A stretch of DNA of 64,000 nucleotides from Saprospiraceae bacterium (GTDB lineage: Bacteria > Bacteroidota > Bacteroidia > Chitinophagales > Saprospiraceae). Both the position numbers and the translations under genes were made by a program. Positions within the stretch are counted from its first letter, which is position 1, and the number at the start of each line of letters is the position of its first letter. Under the pieces are notes generated by a model. It made no database searches and had not been told where the DNA came from. It was given only the letters and a program-made list of their open reading frames with translations. The stretch lies in contig JANQSS010000205.1 in NCBI GenBank assembly GCA_028279185.1, forward strand, positions 218,211 through 282,210, given 5' to 3'. Positions 54,928 through 64,000 of the stretch are shown in pieces.

Positions 54928-57252
54928 ATGCGTAAGCGATTTAAAAGATATAGTATTCTTGGAATAATTCTCGTGCTGGGTTATTGGCTTTTCTTTTCAC
55001 TTCCAGAAGAATTATTCCATACACCAAATAGCACTGTTATCTATAGTGCCGATAACGTATTGCTGGGTGCAAGCATCGCGGATGATGGACAATGGCGTTT
55101 TCCACTAAACCCATCTATTCCCGAAAAATTTGAAAAGGCCTTAATTTCATTTGAAGACGAGCGATTTTATTATCATCCTGGCTTCGATATATTTTCTATT
55201 GGCCGTGCATTGGTTCAAAATGTAAAAGAAAAACGTGTTGTAAGCGGTGCGAGCACGATTAGCATGCAAGTAATTCGATTGCATCGGCGAGACAAGCCGC
55301 GTACCTGGAAAGAAAAAGTAATAGAATTGTGGCTTGCTACGCGTTTGGAATTACGCCATAGTAAAAAAGAAATAATAGCCCTTTGGGCGGCTCATGCACC
55401 GTTTGGTGGAAATGTTGTCGGTTTGGAAGCGGCATCATGGCGCTACTATGGTCGAAGTCCAAATTTATTGAGCTGGGGTGAAGCGGCTACACTTGCTGTG
55501 CTTCCCAATGCACCAACGATAATACATCCGGGTAAAAACCGCGGTGCCTTATTAAGTAAACGAAATAGACTATTGGACAAAATGGTCGATGACAATGTTA
55601 TCGATAGTCTCTCTGCAGAATTAGCGAAATTGGAGCCATTGCCAGATCGGCCCAAACCAATGCCACGTATCGCACCTCATTTACTCACACATGCGTTTGC
55701 AACTGGATATAAAGGAAGGCGGATTGCAACCACAATATCTGCTTCGCTACAGGCTCGAGTCAATGATCTTTTATTTCTTCACCATGGCCGATTATCTGAA
55801 AATGAAATTCACAATGCTGCTGTTCTCGTTCTGGATGTGAAAACAAATAAAATAATAACTTACTATGGGAATAATCCGGCGGGTAAACTGCATAGTGAAG
55901 ACGTTGATATTGTTCACGCACCACGAAGCTCCGGCAGTATTTTAAAGCCATTTCTATTTGCTTCTATGAACGAATCGGGTGATTTGTTGCCCCAACAACT
56001 ATTGGCTGATATTCCAACACAAGTCGCGGGTTTTCGGCCAAAGAATTTTTACGATAAATATGACGGAGCCGTACCGGCGGATGAAGCCCTATGCCGATCG
56101 CTAAATATTCCAGCTGTACGCATGCTTCAGGATTACGGCGTAGAGCGCTTTTATCAAAAATTACAAGATTTTAACTTTTCAACTATAAATAAGCATCCTG
56201 ATCATTATGGGTTGTCGCTAATATTAGGTGGTGCAGAGGTTACGCTGTGGGATTTAGCGCGCGCATATGGAAATATGGCCTATACCTTGAATTCTTATTT
56301 CAGGGATGAGAAACAACATGAACGAGAACGTGGAATGCATGTTTTCATGGAGTGTCAAGATGAGGTTGGAGTTAGACCGGTAAATGCTGGAGCGGTCTAC
56401 CTAACTTTGGAGGCTTTGACTTCTGTCAAACGTCCCAATTCTGAATTTGGGTGGAGTCAATTTTCCAATGCTAGAAAAGTGGCATGGAAAACGGGGACAA
56501 GTATTGGGTTCCGAGATGCATGGGCAGTAGGGGTTACGCCAGAATATATTGTGGCCGTTTGGGTGGGAAATGCAGAAGGGGAAGGAAGACCGGATTTGGT
56601 TGGCGTGAAAGCGGCGGCCCCTATTTTATTTGATGTTTTTAGACAGTTACCAAGAACATCCTGGTTTGAAAAACCGTACGATGATTTGCGTCAAGTTGCT
56701 ATTTGCACAAAATCGGGACATAAGGCGAGTCTTCTTTGTCCGAGTGTGTCTCGTGCAGATATTCACAAACATGGCAGACGATTAAGAACATGCCCCTATC
56801 ACAAAAAATATTTTTCGGATGAGCATGGGAGATTCGAAGTAAATGCTTCTTGTTATGCAAGGCATAAAATGAAAGAACAAACACACTTTGCGCTACCGCC
56901 TATTATGGATTATTATTATAGATTCAATCATGCTGACCACCATGAAAAATTACCACTTTTATCCGGGTGTCAAGCCGAAGAAGAAATATCGCCCATGGAT
57001 ATTGTATACCCACAACCCAACGCAAAAATTAAAGTCCCGAAAGAATTATCAGGATATGCTGGTCGCACAATTTTCGAGGTTGCACACATAGAATCCGATG
57101 CATCGGTTTACTGGCATGTGGATGATATATTCGTCGGTAAAACATCGAAGAAGCATCAATTAGCGCTGAACCCAAATCCGGGTATTCACAAATTAAGAAT
57201 TATTGATGATGCCGGAATAGAAATGCGACGGACGTTTGAAATTGTACGGTAA
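54928..57252 (+). CDS. pbpC: Penicillin-binding protein 1C
   Basis: A 774-residue class A penicillin-binding protein. One N-terminal membrane helix (about 9-26), glycosyltransferase domain with E76 in F-E76-D-E-R-F-Y-Y-H-P-G, transpeptidase with S337-I-L-K340 (S-x-x-K) and K521-T-G-T, and a C-terminal BiPBP_C-type domain (from about residue 690). A cysteine-rich segment (L-L-C-P, T-C-P-Y) lies between the transpeptidase and C-terminal domain, as in other PBP1C proteins. Coupled to the alpha-2-macroglobulin gene upstream. Confidence 0.93.
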   Translation: MRKRFKRYSILGIILVLGYWLFFSLPEELFHTPNSTVIYSADNVLLGASIADDGQWRFPLNPSIPEKFEKALISFEDERFYYHPGFDIFSIGRALVQNVKEKRVVSGASTISMQVIRLHRRDKPRTWKEKVIELWLATRLELRHSKKEIIALWAAHAPFGGNVVGLEAASWRYYGRSPNLLSWGEAATLAVLPNAPTIIHPGKNRGALLSKRNRLLDKMVDDNVIDSLSAELAKLEPLPDRPKPMPRIAPHLLTHAFATGYKGRRIATTISASLQARVNDLLFLHHGRLSENEIHNAAVLVLDVKTNKIITYYGNNPAGKLHSEDVDIVHAPRSSGSILKPFLFASMNESGDLLPQQLLADIPTQVAGFRPKNFYDKYDGAVPADEALCRSLNIPAVRMLQDYGVERFYQKLQDFNFSTINKHPDHYGLSLILGGAEVTLWDLARAYGNMAYTLNSYFRDEKQHERERGMHVFMECQDEVGVRPVNAGAVYLTLEALTSVKRPNSEFGWSQFSNARKVAWKTGTSIGFRDAWAVGVTPEYIVAVWVGNAEGEGRPDLVGVKAAAPILFDVFRQLPRTSWFEKPYDDLRQVAICTKSGHKASLLCPSVSRADIHKHGRRLRTCPYHKKYFSDEHGRFEVNASCYARHKMKEQTHFALPPIMDYYYRFNHADHHEKLPLLSGCQAEEEISPMDIVYPQPNAKIKVPKELSGYAGRTIFEVAHIESDASVYWHVDDIFVGKTSKKHQLALNPNPGIHKLRIIDDAGIEMRRTFEIVR

Positions 57253-57362
57253 TTCAGTCTCTTTTTTTAAAACTTCTGATCTGTTTAATTAGTAGTCAAT
57301 ACTATTTCAGACTTGCAGTACCTCAGTGATTTTAAGCCTACGTGTATATTTATTCGACTAAT

Positions 57363-58664
57363 TTAAAAAAGCTCTATGATGCGCTGAACTAATGCTCCAA
57401 TCGCTTGCCAATAGGTGGAAACGGCTTCAATGATAGTCACAGGTTCATCACCAGCATAAAAGTTTAATGAAAAAGCCAGATAAAACAATAAATTGTGAAT
57501 AACTAGTAGCGCCATAGTAAAATATAGAATCCACTTTCGTGAGATCCAATATTCGAATAGAAAGGCAATGCCAAAAGCAAAGATTAGTGAACAATTAACA
57601 AATCCACGATTTCCGTAACTATATGCAAACCACCAACTGTGCCAGGATGCATTTAGGAAGTATTGTAGTAAGAATGCTAATAACAATAGTAGAGGCACAG
57701 TTTTTATTTTCTGCGAACTACAAATAAGACCTATAAGGGCAATTCCAACAATCGGCGTCCAATAAATTAATCCATGTTTAGCTGAGAATAAAACGTTATA
57801 CAGCTGTGGATTAGTAAAATCAAATGACTCACCCTTGTACGAATAGGTAAAAAATTCACCGAATACGACTTGCCAAACGGCGAGTTGTGGAATAAACAGA
57901 AGCACCAGTCCAAGAATTGCCTGACCAAACAAGCTAAGACTACCGATCGGCTTGGTCCGAATTAATTGGATCACTTGAGGTAAGAGTACGATGCTAAAAA
58001 GTATATTTTGCGGACGGATTAATGTCATAAGACCGACCATTAAGCCAATATGAAACCAATAATAGCGCTTACTTTTTTTTGTCTGTGACCAATATATAAA
58101 AATACTTACCGCGAACAAAGACATGGCGTGCGACATAGTAGGCTCCGTGGTTATGTAATAGATGACGTTCGTACCTAATAAGACAATGAGCGTGGCTAGC
58201 CAAGATGCCACTTTCGAAAAGTATAAACGCAAAAATTTATTTATCAAAAACAATCCAACCAGGCCATAAAAAATAGAACCACTTGCGACAAAAAAATGAT
58301 AGAGTATGGAAAATCCATCAGCCGGCAAAGGTACACCAAGTGTATTGAGCAATAGTGTCAATATATGCGCAATCAAAAAAAAGGGCAGCCAAAAAAGGCA
58401 TGGCCCAATAAAGTACTTATTCGGAACATGGTCAGTTTTTGTACGAAATCCTTCAACATATCCTCTTGGTTTATTAACATCAAAATTTGCATACTCATTG
58501 GCATAGTGCAAATCACCATCGATCACTAAGGATCGGAGTTGGATGTAATAGTTAACACCATCGCTGCGTATCAATTTTTTCATACGCATGTAACTTAATG
58601 TCAATCCGATGAAAATAAGTAGGACAAGGAGGCGATTTACCGTTAATTGTAATTTGGACGACAT
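57363..58664 (-). CDS. Polytopic membrane protein, GT-C glycosyltransferase-like
   Basis: A 433-residue membrane protein with about 10-12 helices. The N-terminal loop after the first helix (L-R-S-L-V-I-D-G-D-L-H-Y-A-N-E-Y) and the later Y-S-Y-G-N-R-G-F segment resemble the mannosyl/glucosyl GT-C transferases that use polyprenyl-phosphate sugars. No firm family match. It is the last gene of a five-gene minus-strand operon (25-base gap from the MOSC gene). Confidence 0.7.
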   Translation of the reverse strand: MSSKLQLTVNRLLVLLIFIGLTLSYMRMKKLIRSDGVNYYIQLRSLVIDGDLHYANEYANFDVNKPRGYVEGFRTKTDHVPNKYFIGPCLFWLPFFLIAHILTLLLNTLGVPLPADGFSILYHFFVASGSIFYGLVGLFLINKFLRLYFSKVASWLATLIVLLGTNVIYYITTEPTMSHAMSLFAVSIFIYWSQTKKSKRYYWFHIGLMVGLMTLIRPQNILFSIVLLPQVIQLIRTKPIGSLSLFGQAILGLVLLFIPQLAVWQVVFGEFFTYSYKGESFDFTNPQLYNVLFSAKHGLIYWTPIVGIALIGLICSSQKIKTVPLLLLLAFLLQYFLNASWHSWWFAYSYGNRGFVNCSLIFAFGIAFLFEYWISRKWILYFTMALLVIHNLLFYLAFSLNFYAGDEPVTIIEAVSTYWQAIGALVQRIIELF

Positions 58665-58689
58665 GAAAAAGTTAAACTAACGTATAATA

Positions 58690-59262
58690 TTACACCTTTT
58701 CTAGTGCTTTATGGGGCTCAGGTGGATATTCTATACGGATATTATCTCCAGGTTTTATGACACCCCCCTCAAGTACGACACTCATAATTCCTGATTTACG
58801 AATTAACTCACCATTGGGACCCTTGTCAATCACAGCTTTTAAAAGTCCTTTTTGAAAGTTGTCGATTTGCGCACATGGATTGCGCAGACCGGTTACTTGG
58901 ATTTTGGCCTGCTCTCCTATGTGTAAAATCGTGTCCCGTGGCAGTTCCAAAATATCGATGTGTTCAGTGGTTATGTTTTCGCCAAGGTCTCCAGCATTTA
59001 CATCAAAACCCTTTGTGCGTAGTTCGTCGTGCAATTCCGCGTGCATGAGATGAACTTGGCGCAAATTAGGTACAGTTGGATCTTTTCGGATTCGTGACCG
59101 GTGCTTAACCGTTTTTCCGCTATGGATGTCTCCCTCGACTCCTATGCCTTTGACTAATTTGATCGAAGAACATGTCGGCTTTGAAAATGAGTATTCACCA
59201 CTTCGACATACAGCTTTTACCTTTGGGTTTTTCATGGAACTGCGATTTAATATAGAAGACAT
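58690..59262 (-). CDS. MOSC domain protein
   Basis: A 190-residue MOSC protein, related to the C-terminal sulfur-carrier domain of molybdenum-cofactor sulfurase. Landmarks are G-D-L-G-E-N-I-T and the essential cysteine in L-R-N-P-C-A-Q-I-D. YiiM-like proteins of this type reduce N-hydroxylated compounds. Two ATGs are close (59262 and 59235); I kept the first. Gap of 30 bases to the NUDIX gene. Confidence 0.85.
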   Translation of the reverse strand: MSSILNRSSMKNPKVKAVCRSGEYSFSKPTCSSIKLVKGIGVEGDIHSGKTVKHRSRIRKDPTVPNLRQVHLMHAELHDELRTKGFDVNAGDLGENITTEHIDILELPRDTILHIGEQAKIQVTGLRNPCAQIDNFQKGLLKAVIDKGPNGELIRKSGIMSVVLEGGVIKPGDNIRIEYPPEPHKALEKV

Positions 59263-59292
59263 GGTTAATTAACGTAACGTTTGTCAGATTCA

Positions 59293-59874
59293 CTAAAAAT
59301 TTCCTAATCGCCTCTGAGAAATATATGTTAAGGCAGCCAGTGTTTTTGCGTCGATAAGTTGCCCGCTGTCCCTTAGTGTTAATAGCTCTTCGTAGGAAAA
59401 ATATTGAATTTGAATATCTTCTTCATCGTCAAGAGGGTCACCTGTTGGCAATCGATTAGTGCTTTTTGCTTCAACATAATAGAGGTAAATCAATTCCGAA
59501 CTTATCCCGGGTGATAGAAATAGTTTTTGAATTAATTCGAGTCGATTTGGTTTAATTCCAGCTTCTTCTTGAATTTCCTTTATGGCTGTGTCCTCAGGGC
59601 TTTCGTCTCCATCGATGGTTCCTGCTACTATTTCGTAAATCCAGGGATAGGTGTTTTCAGCTAGCAATACCGGATAGCGAAACTGTTTGATAAGGACATA
59701 CTTGTCAATGTCTTCTAAATAGATGATACAAGCAACAGCTGGGCCTTTATCTATCGCATAACGGGTAAGATCTTTCGAAACACCGCCTTCATAAAGGTCA
59801 TGTGACACGATGTCCTTTTTTATCGTAAAAAATTCCGTGAATATTGTTTCCGATTTCTTACGTGTATATTTCAT
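59293..59874 (-). CDS. NUDIX hydrolase (ADP-sugar pyrophosphatase-like)
   Basis: A 193-residue NUDIX protein. The box G-T-I-D-G-D-E-S-P-E-D-T-A-I-K-E-I-Q-E-E fits G-x5-E-x7-(R/K)-E-x-x-E-E-x-G, with the usual Arg replaced by Lys. The region before it (L-I-K-Q-F-R-Y-P-V) is the ADP-ribose pyrophosphatase pattern. It hydrolyses a nucleoside-diphosphate sugar, probably ADP-ribose. Confidence 0.88.
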   Translation of the reverse strand: MKYTRKKSETIFTEFFTIKKDIVSHDLYEGGVSKDLTRYAIDKGPAVACIIYLEDIDKYVLIKQFRYPVLLAENTYPWIYEIVAGTIDGDESPEDTAIKEIQEEAGIKPNRLELIQKLFLSPGISSELIYLYYVEAKSTNRLPTGDPLDDEEDIQIQYFSYEELLTLRDSGQLIDAKTLAALTYISQRRLGNF

Positions 59875-59908
59875 CTTTAAGCTAGTCCTTAGTGAACGTA
59901 ATGAACGT

Positions 59909-60676
59909 TTAGAGTTGTTTCGATAAAAAAGATGTTATATTCTTAATCAGCGCTTCCGGTTGGTCAGCGTGCACCCAGTGTCCTGCATTTTCTATTGTTA
60001 CAACATGGACTTTTGAGAATATACTGCGAATAAGATGTTCATCACTTGCCGTAACATATGTTGAGTCTTTTCCGTTCAGAAAAAGAGTAGGGATGTCGAT
60101 TGATATTTCCGGTGGTATTGGAATTAATATATTAGAATAGTCACGTTCCAGTGTTTCCAGATCAAATTTCCATGAAAATCCATTGGAGTCACGTTTAATG
60201 TTCTTACCCAAAAAGAGTCTTGTATTAATGTCAGAAATATATTCACTCAATTTTTCATCAATCGACATTCGATTTTTATGCTCGGTGAAATTGATACTTT
60301 GAAGTGCTGCAAAAATTGAGGCGTGGCCAGCTTGGTATTCCCTTGGTGACATGTCCACTGATATGAGGCTGCGTAACATGTCTGGATATTGCTGCGCAAA
60401 TATCATTGCGACTTTTGCCCCGAGTGAATGTCCTATTAATCGAATTTCATACATCCAGTTTTGAGTAAGAAATTCATGTAGCGCATCCGCAATAGTATAC
60501 AAGTCAAAGGTTTTAAGTCGCGGAGAACGGCCATGATTTGGGAGATCGATTGTGACAACAGAATAGGTTGATGCAAGCGCTTTGGCTATTGTCTTCCAGT
60601 TATCTGACATACCAAAAAGTCCGTGAAGTATGACCACTACCTCACCCTCACCATAAATTTTATGATAAAGATTCAA
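59909..60676 (-). CDS. Alpha/beta hydrolase (YbfF-like esterase)
   Basis: A 255-residue esterase-like hydrolase. Nucleophile elbow is G-H-S84-L-G, the oxyanion loop is L-H-G-L-F-G-M, and a late G-H-W-V-H supplies the histidine. Start is TTG at 60676; a stop lies four codons upstream and no ATG is available near. Gap of six bases to the upstream kinase gene. Confidence 0.85.
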   Translation of the reverse strand: MNLYHKIYGEGEVVVILHGLFGMSDNWKTIAKALASTYSVVTIDLPNHGRSPRLKTFDLYTIADALHEFLTQNWMYEIRLIGHSLGAKVAMIFAQQYPDMLRSLISVDMSPREYQAGHASIFAALQSINFTEHKNRMSIDEKLSEYISDINTRLFLGKNIKRDSNGFSWKFDLETLERDYSNILIPIPPEISIDIPTLFLNGKDSTYVTASDEHLIRSIFSKVHVVTIENAGHWVHADQPEALIKNITSFLSKQL

Positions 60677-60682
60677 TGATTT

Positions 60683-61603
60683 TTATTGCACGGGTTTGAA
60701 GTGCACAATGTCTACAAAACGTTTGAGTCGCTTGGATATTTCCGTTTCGTTTAGTGTCTTTAATCGCTGGATACTAAATTCTTCGACACAAAATGACGCC
60801 ATGACGGATCCGTAGATCACAGCGCGCTTCATGTTTTCCATATCCGATTCACCGGTCATGGCCATGTAGCCCATAAAGCCACCAGCAAAACTATCGCCGG
60901 CGCCCGTTGGATCATGCACCTCAGTTAATGGAAGTGCAGGTGCAAAAAATACGCTATCACCTCCGAACAACAATGCTCCGTGCTCTCCTTTTTTTATAAT
61001 TAAATATTTAGGCCCCATTGCCAAAATAATACGTGCTGCTTTAGCCAGTGAATAGACGCCAGAAAGCTGTCGTGCTTCTTCGTCATTGATAGTAAGTACA
61101 TCGACTTTCTCGATGACTTTTAACAGAGCTGGTCGTGCTACGTCCATCCAAAAATTCATCGTATCCATAGCAACAAGTTTAGGCCTGGTTGGCATTTGCT
61201 CCAAAATAGAAAGTTGGATCTCTGGCGTCAGATTGCCAAGCAAAACATAGTCGGCGTCTTGATAGGCTTTTGGTAATTTTGGATCAAAATCCTCTAGTAC
61301 ATTTAGTTCAGTGACAAGGGTCTCACGACTATTCATATTGTCCAGGTACTTTCCAGCCCAAAAGAATGACTTTTTGCCTTCTACGATTTCCAGTCCTTCG
61401 GTGTCTACCCCATTGCTTTCGAGCAATTCAATTTCACTCCGTGGAAAGTCTTCGCCCACAATGGATACCAATTGAATTCGCTTGGTAAAATAGCTTGCTG
61501 CCCAGGACGCATAAGTCGCAGCACCACCGACAACACGCTCGGCTTTTCCTCGTGGGGTGTAAATGGAATCAAATGCTACGGTTCCGACTATTACTAAACT
61601 CAT
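60683..61603 (-). CDS. PfkB family sugar kinase
   Basis: A 306-residue kinase of the ribokinase fold. The ATP site and catalytic Asp are in D-P-T-G-A-G-D-S-F-A-G-G; N-terminal G-T-V-A-F-D-S and G-G-A-A-T-Y fit the substrate site. I chose ATG 61603 over an in-frame start at 61660, because the longer version adds 19 residues not like the family. First gene of the five-gene operon. Substrate not deducible. Confidence 0.88.
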   Translation of the reverse strand: MSLVIVGTVAFDSIYTPRGKAERVVGGAATYASWAASYFTKRIQLVSIVGEDFPRSEIELLESNGVDTEGLEIVEGKKSFFWAGKYLDNMNSRETLVTELNVLEDFDPKLPKAYQDADYVLLGNLTPEIQLSILEQMPTRPKLVAMDTMNFWMDVARPALLKVIEKVDVLTINDEEARQLSGVYSLAKAARIILAMGPKYLIIKKGEHGALLFGGDSVFFAPALPLTEVHDPTGAGDSFAGGFMGYMAMTGESDMENMKRAVIYGSVMASFCVEEFSIQRLKTLNETEISKRLKRFVDIVHFKPVQ

Positions 61604-61968
61604 GTTTTGCTGATTTTTAGTGGTCAAAGATAACGAAGTGAATAGAGACATCAAGAGCAAGCAAAATGATAAAAAATGTCAAAATGGCACATGCGAACCT
61701 GGCAAATATTTGGGAGGTTTCAGCCCATTTTCGTCGCTTAGTCGCCAGGCATCTATAGGTGCCTGGCGACTAAAGAGTACATGCTGCTTATTATCAGCGA
61801 GTTATGTAGAAAACTATGCAAGTGGCATCCCACCTTACACCTGCCTTTAACCCGCATGATAATTTGCCGTTTTTTGCCAAATTTCAAACCGTGTTTTAGA
61901 ATGGACTGGAATCATTGATACTCGCCAATAATATAATCCTTGGAAACTTTTTATCGTTATTTGTATCC
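61604..61968. other. 365-base divergent intergenic region with a strong hairpin
   Basis: Separates the PfkB-type kinase operon and the propeller sensor gene. It contains the 14-base-stem hairpin at 61738-61773. A plus-strand open frame at 61620-61850 has no protein-like features. Confidence 0.5.
61738..61773. repeat. 14-bp inverted repeat (hairpin) in the divergent region
   Basis: Left arm TTAGTCGCCAGGCA (61738-61751), right arm its complement (61760-61773), loop of eight bases. GC-rich for this AT-rich DNA and without a T-tail on either strand, so it is unlikely to be a plain terminator. It may be an operator, a recombinase site or a small structured RNA. Confidence 0.5.
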
Positions 61969-64000
61969 ATGTCGGTGCATGCACCCATAGCTACATTGGT
62001 CATTTTACTCTTGGGATTCATCCAATTGACATCCGCGCAATCTTTTGTACGAGAGACGATGGATTTTGCCGATCACTTACACGATATAAAAAAATTGGAT
62101 AAAGATGCCTGGAACAGATTGGTTGTAGCTACTAATAAGGGCATCTTGGCTTTTGACGGGAAGCAGACCTATCCGATTCTCGAAAACCCGTACTTCATTT
62201 TACGAGATGTTCATGTATTGCCCAAAAAAGAGTTGAATGTTTTCCTAGGCAAAAATCAATTGTTTATTACAAAACCAAAATGGCATGCAAACGATAGTAT
62301 AATTTCAACCTTGAAGTTTAATAAAGAAGTAATTGCCCATGCATTTGAGCTTGGCTATTTGGTCGTTCAATTTTTAGACAACACCGTATCTTTTGTAAAT
62401 CTGGATGATCTCGCCATCCACGAAGTACCATTTGCAGGAGGTCGTTTATCTGGAATAACATTTAACCAGTCACTCATATATCTGTACGAGGAACATCTAT
62501 TGACCTACAATATTAAGTCGAAAAGATTACGTGAATCTACGATTCAATTGCCCCCAGGTAAAAATTTTATTACCCAAAATAGTGGCGTTTCGTATGTAGT
62601 TACGGCGAATGGTCAAATATGGGCCATAGATATTATTAAAATGGAGTCGTCATTTATAGGCCGGACAGGACTTTCTTCTGACATAATTGGCGTTGAATAT
62701 GTTGACCAAAAACTATACATATTTTCAGAACATGATGGAGTGATACTATATGCTCCTCCTAATGGCAATATTTCTTATGTGCATGAAGGGAATGGACTTT
62801 GTTCAGAAAAAATTATGGCCTATTATATTGATAATTCCACCAGTTTTTGGACTACGAACGGCGAAGCCGTTTGTTTGACGAAAGATAAGTATCCGATATT
62901 GGCTGATAAAGAATTAGGACTAAGGGATGAACGATTACATTCAATAGCCAGTATTGATGATAAGATTTTCTTTTCAAATAAGTCGGTTGGTTTGTACAAC
63001 TTTGAAAAAGGTGTGATAAATAAGTTGGATACACGAGCTGGTTTTGTGGAAAGCCCTGTCACGGCAATGGCCTCTACTGCAAGTGGAATTTTGATCGCAG
63101 CTTTAGGATCAGGATTAATTGAATGGCAGCATGAAGATGGATTCAATTATTCCGATTCGTCGTTGTTTCAAAATGACGAAGTCACATCCATCATCACTAA
63201 AATAGACGGGCCCAATTATATAGGGACGGCAGAATCTGGGTTGTATGGTTTGTACAGGGATAGTACCAGCCAAAAACACGCTGAGCGGTTGTTTCCGAGT
63301 CGTATTAAACAGGTTGTTGATTTAATAGGAATATTTAACGGTGATTTTTATATCGCAACACGTAAAGCTGTTTGGCAATACACGAAAGATACAGATCGGC
63401 TTGAAAGGATTTATGTCGGAAGCAATGAAATGTCGACTGATGAAAAAAGTGAAATTAGAGATTTGGCGCTGTGGAATGGAGTCTTATATGTATTGTATGA
63501 TTATGGTCTTTCTTGCCTTCCAATTGCTGGATCAACATCGACAGTATCACACTTTGATCATTCAAACGGCCTGTCAAGAGATAAATTATTAAGTATTAAT
63601 GTTGCTAAAAATGTCGTTTTTATAAGCGATGAAAAGGGTACAACATTATATGATCATGAATTTTTTTTGAAGTACAAAAATGGGAAAAAACCGGAGCTAG
63701 GAGTAACTTTTAGAATTGCGAAGAATGGCATAATACAACATGGAGACGAGTTGATAATGGCAACGAATCACGGTCTCAGAATATGGGATCGCAATAATAC
63801 TTTGAAAAAAAATAAAATTATTTTTCAGCATGCGCTGGTAAATAATACGGTCTATTCGGATGTAGAGGGGTCTCGATTTAAAGGAAGCGAAAACCGATGG
63901 CGAATAAGAGTAGCGACTATTTCACCAGAGTATGCTGGTGATTTACAATTCAGCTGGAATCTCAAGGGTAGTAGGCATTCATTTTCTGGCACAATGGAAG
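61969..64000 (+). CDS. Propeller-type two-component sensor, N-terminal part (runs off window)
   Basis: The frame is open from the ATG at 61969 to the end (677 codons plus one base) with no stop. A signal peptide (1-24, ending S-A-Q) is followed by Reg_prop-type propeller repeats, e.g. G-N-G-L-C-S-E-K-I-M-A-Y-Y-I-D and S-N-G-L-S-R-D-K-L-L, each with a W-T-T or D-E-K-G segment. The last visible part (W-R-I-R-V-A-T-I and F-S-W-N-L-K-G) resembles the Y_Y_Y domain that precedes a membrane helix and a kinase or DNA-binding domain in Bacteroidota sensors. The expected signalling domain lies beyond the window. A sensor of a sugar or peptide is likely. Confidence 0.8.
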   Translation, partial: MSVHAPIATLVILLLGFIQLTSAQSFVRETMDFADHLHDIKKLDKDAWNRLVVATNKGILAFDGKQTYPILENPYFILRDVHVLPKKELNVFLGKNQLFITKPKWHANDSIISTLKFNKEVIAHAFELGYLVVQFLDNTVSFVNLDDLAIHEVPFAGGRLSGITFNQSLIYLYEEHLLTYNIKSKRLRESTIQLPPGKNFITQNSGVSYVVTANGQIWAIDIIKMESSFIGRTGLSSDIIGVEYVDQKLYIFSEHDGVILYAPPNGNISYVHEGNGLCSEKIMAYYIDNSTSFWTTNGEAVCLTKDKYPILADKELGLRDERLHSIASIDDKIFFSNKSVGLYNFEKGVINKLDTRAGFVESPVTAMASTASGILIAALGSGLIEWQHEDGFNYSDSSLFQNDEVTSIITKIDGPNYIGTAESGLYGLYRDSTSQKHAERLFPSRIKQVVDLIGIFNGDFYIATRKAVWQYTKDTDRLERIYVGSNEMSTDEKSEIRDLALWNGVLYVLYDYGLSCLPIAGSTSTVSHFDHSNGLSRDKLLSINVAKNVVFISDEKGTTLYDHEFFLKYKNGKKPELGVTFRIAKNGIIQHGDELIMATNHGLRIWDRNNTLKKNKIIFQHALVNNTVYSDVEGSRFKGSENRWRIRVATISPEYAGDLQFSWNLKGSRHSFSGTME

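Noticed and set aside
61620..61850. Plus-strand open frame of 76 codons between the kinase and sensor genes
   Set aside because: It covers the hairpin and its arms; the product has no features of a real protein and overlaps the kinase start region.
1..64000. CRISPR arrays, tRNA or rRNA genes and intact insertion sequences
   Set aside because: No regular short repeats with spacers, no cloverleaf with a CCA end or rRNA-like stretch, and no complete transposase frame were found by eye; a tRNA search program was not available.

Overview
The window looks like chromosome of a moderately AT-rich member of the Bacteroidota, probably a Saprospirales-like marine or activated-sludge type. The grounds are type IX secretion (T9SS) C-terminal sorting domains on two proteins, SusD-free but typical Bacteroidota families (DUF3570, DUF4266, a seven-bladed propeller, a two-component sensor with an extracellular propeller, a LytTR/His_kinase pair), many lipobox signal peptides, an S74-type 'tail fiber' surface protein, and promoter elements of the TAnnTTTG type. 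No phage, plasmid or CRISPR module is visible. The genus assignment is inference only.

Layout. 1-1235: end of a sugar-nucleotide locus (WbpD/WlbB-like acetyltransferase end and WbpB-like dehydrogenase). 1332-8791: erythromycin-esterase-like secreted protein, queG, a two-domain M16 peptidase, a VOC protein, a family 2 glycosyltransferase overlapping a VanX-type D-Ala-D-Ala dipeptidase. 8897-17282: ligA, metH, a lipoprotein, RidA, an alpha/beta hydrolase. 17696-24557: a 956-residue surface protein with tandem repeats, a small beta-barrel, an AsmA-like protein, a vWA lipoprotein.

24728-31698 is the most interesting part: a tightly packed minus-strand operon in the order lipoprotein, ECF sigma factor, membrane protein/putative anti-sigma, DUF3570, seven-bladed propeller with T9SS tag, Rieske-like protein that has lost cluster ligands, a thioredoxin-ApbE fusion (FMN transferase), and DUF4266. 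The propeller protein carries the sequence D-A-I-S-G-A-T, a match to the ApbE flavinylation motif, so I propose that this operon builds a covalently flavinylated, T9SS-exported propeller under its own sigma factor.

31841-38177: a second module, with a PLP amino-acid decarboxylase, an ABC ATPase and an ABC-permease/M1-aminopeptidase fusion translated in overlap, divergent from an Lrp/AsnC regulator. 38178-44573: mostly low coding density with decayed pieces, a LytTR two-component pair, a second erythromycin-esterase-like paralogue and a Fur regulator. 44574-48956: T9SS-tagged Asp-box protein, VOC protein with a palindromic operator candidate, GAF-LuxR regulator, a doubly broken lipoprotein gene and a methyltransferase. 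49292-57252: bacterial alpha-2-macroglobulin with intact thioester, followed by penicillin-binding protein 1C. 57363-61603: five-gene minus-strand operon (pfkB-type kinase, esterase, NUDIX, MOSC, membrane glycosyltransferase-like). 61969-64000: start of a propeller sensor protein that runs off the window.
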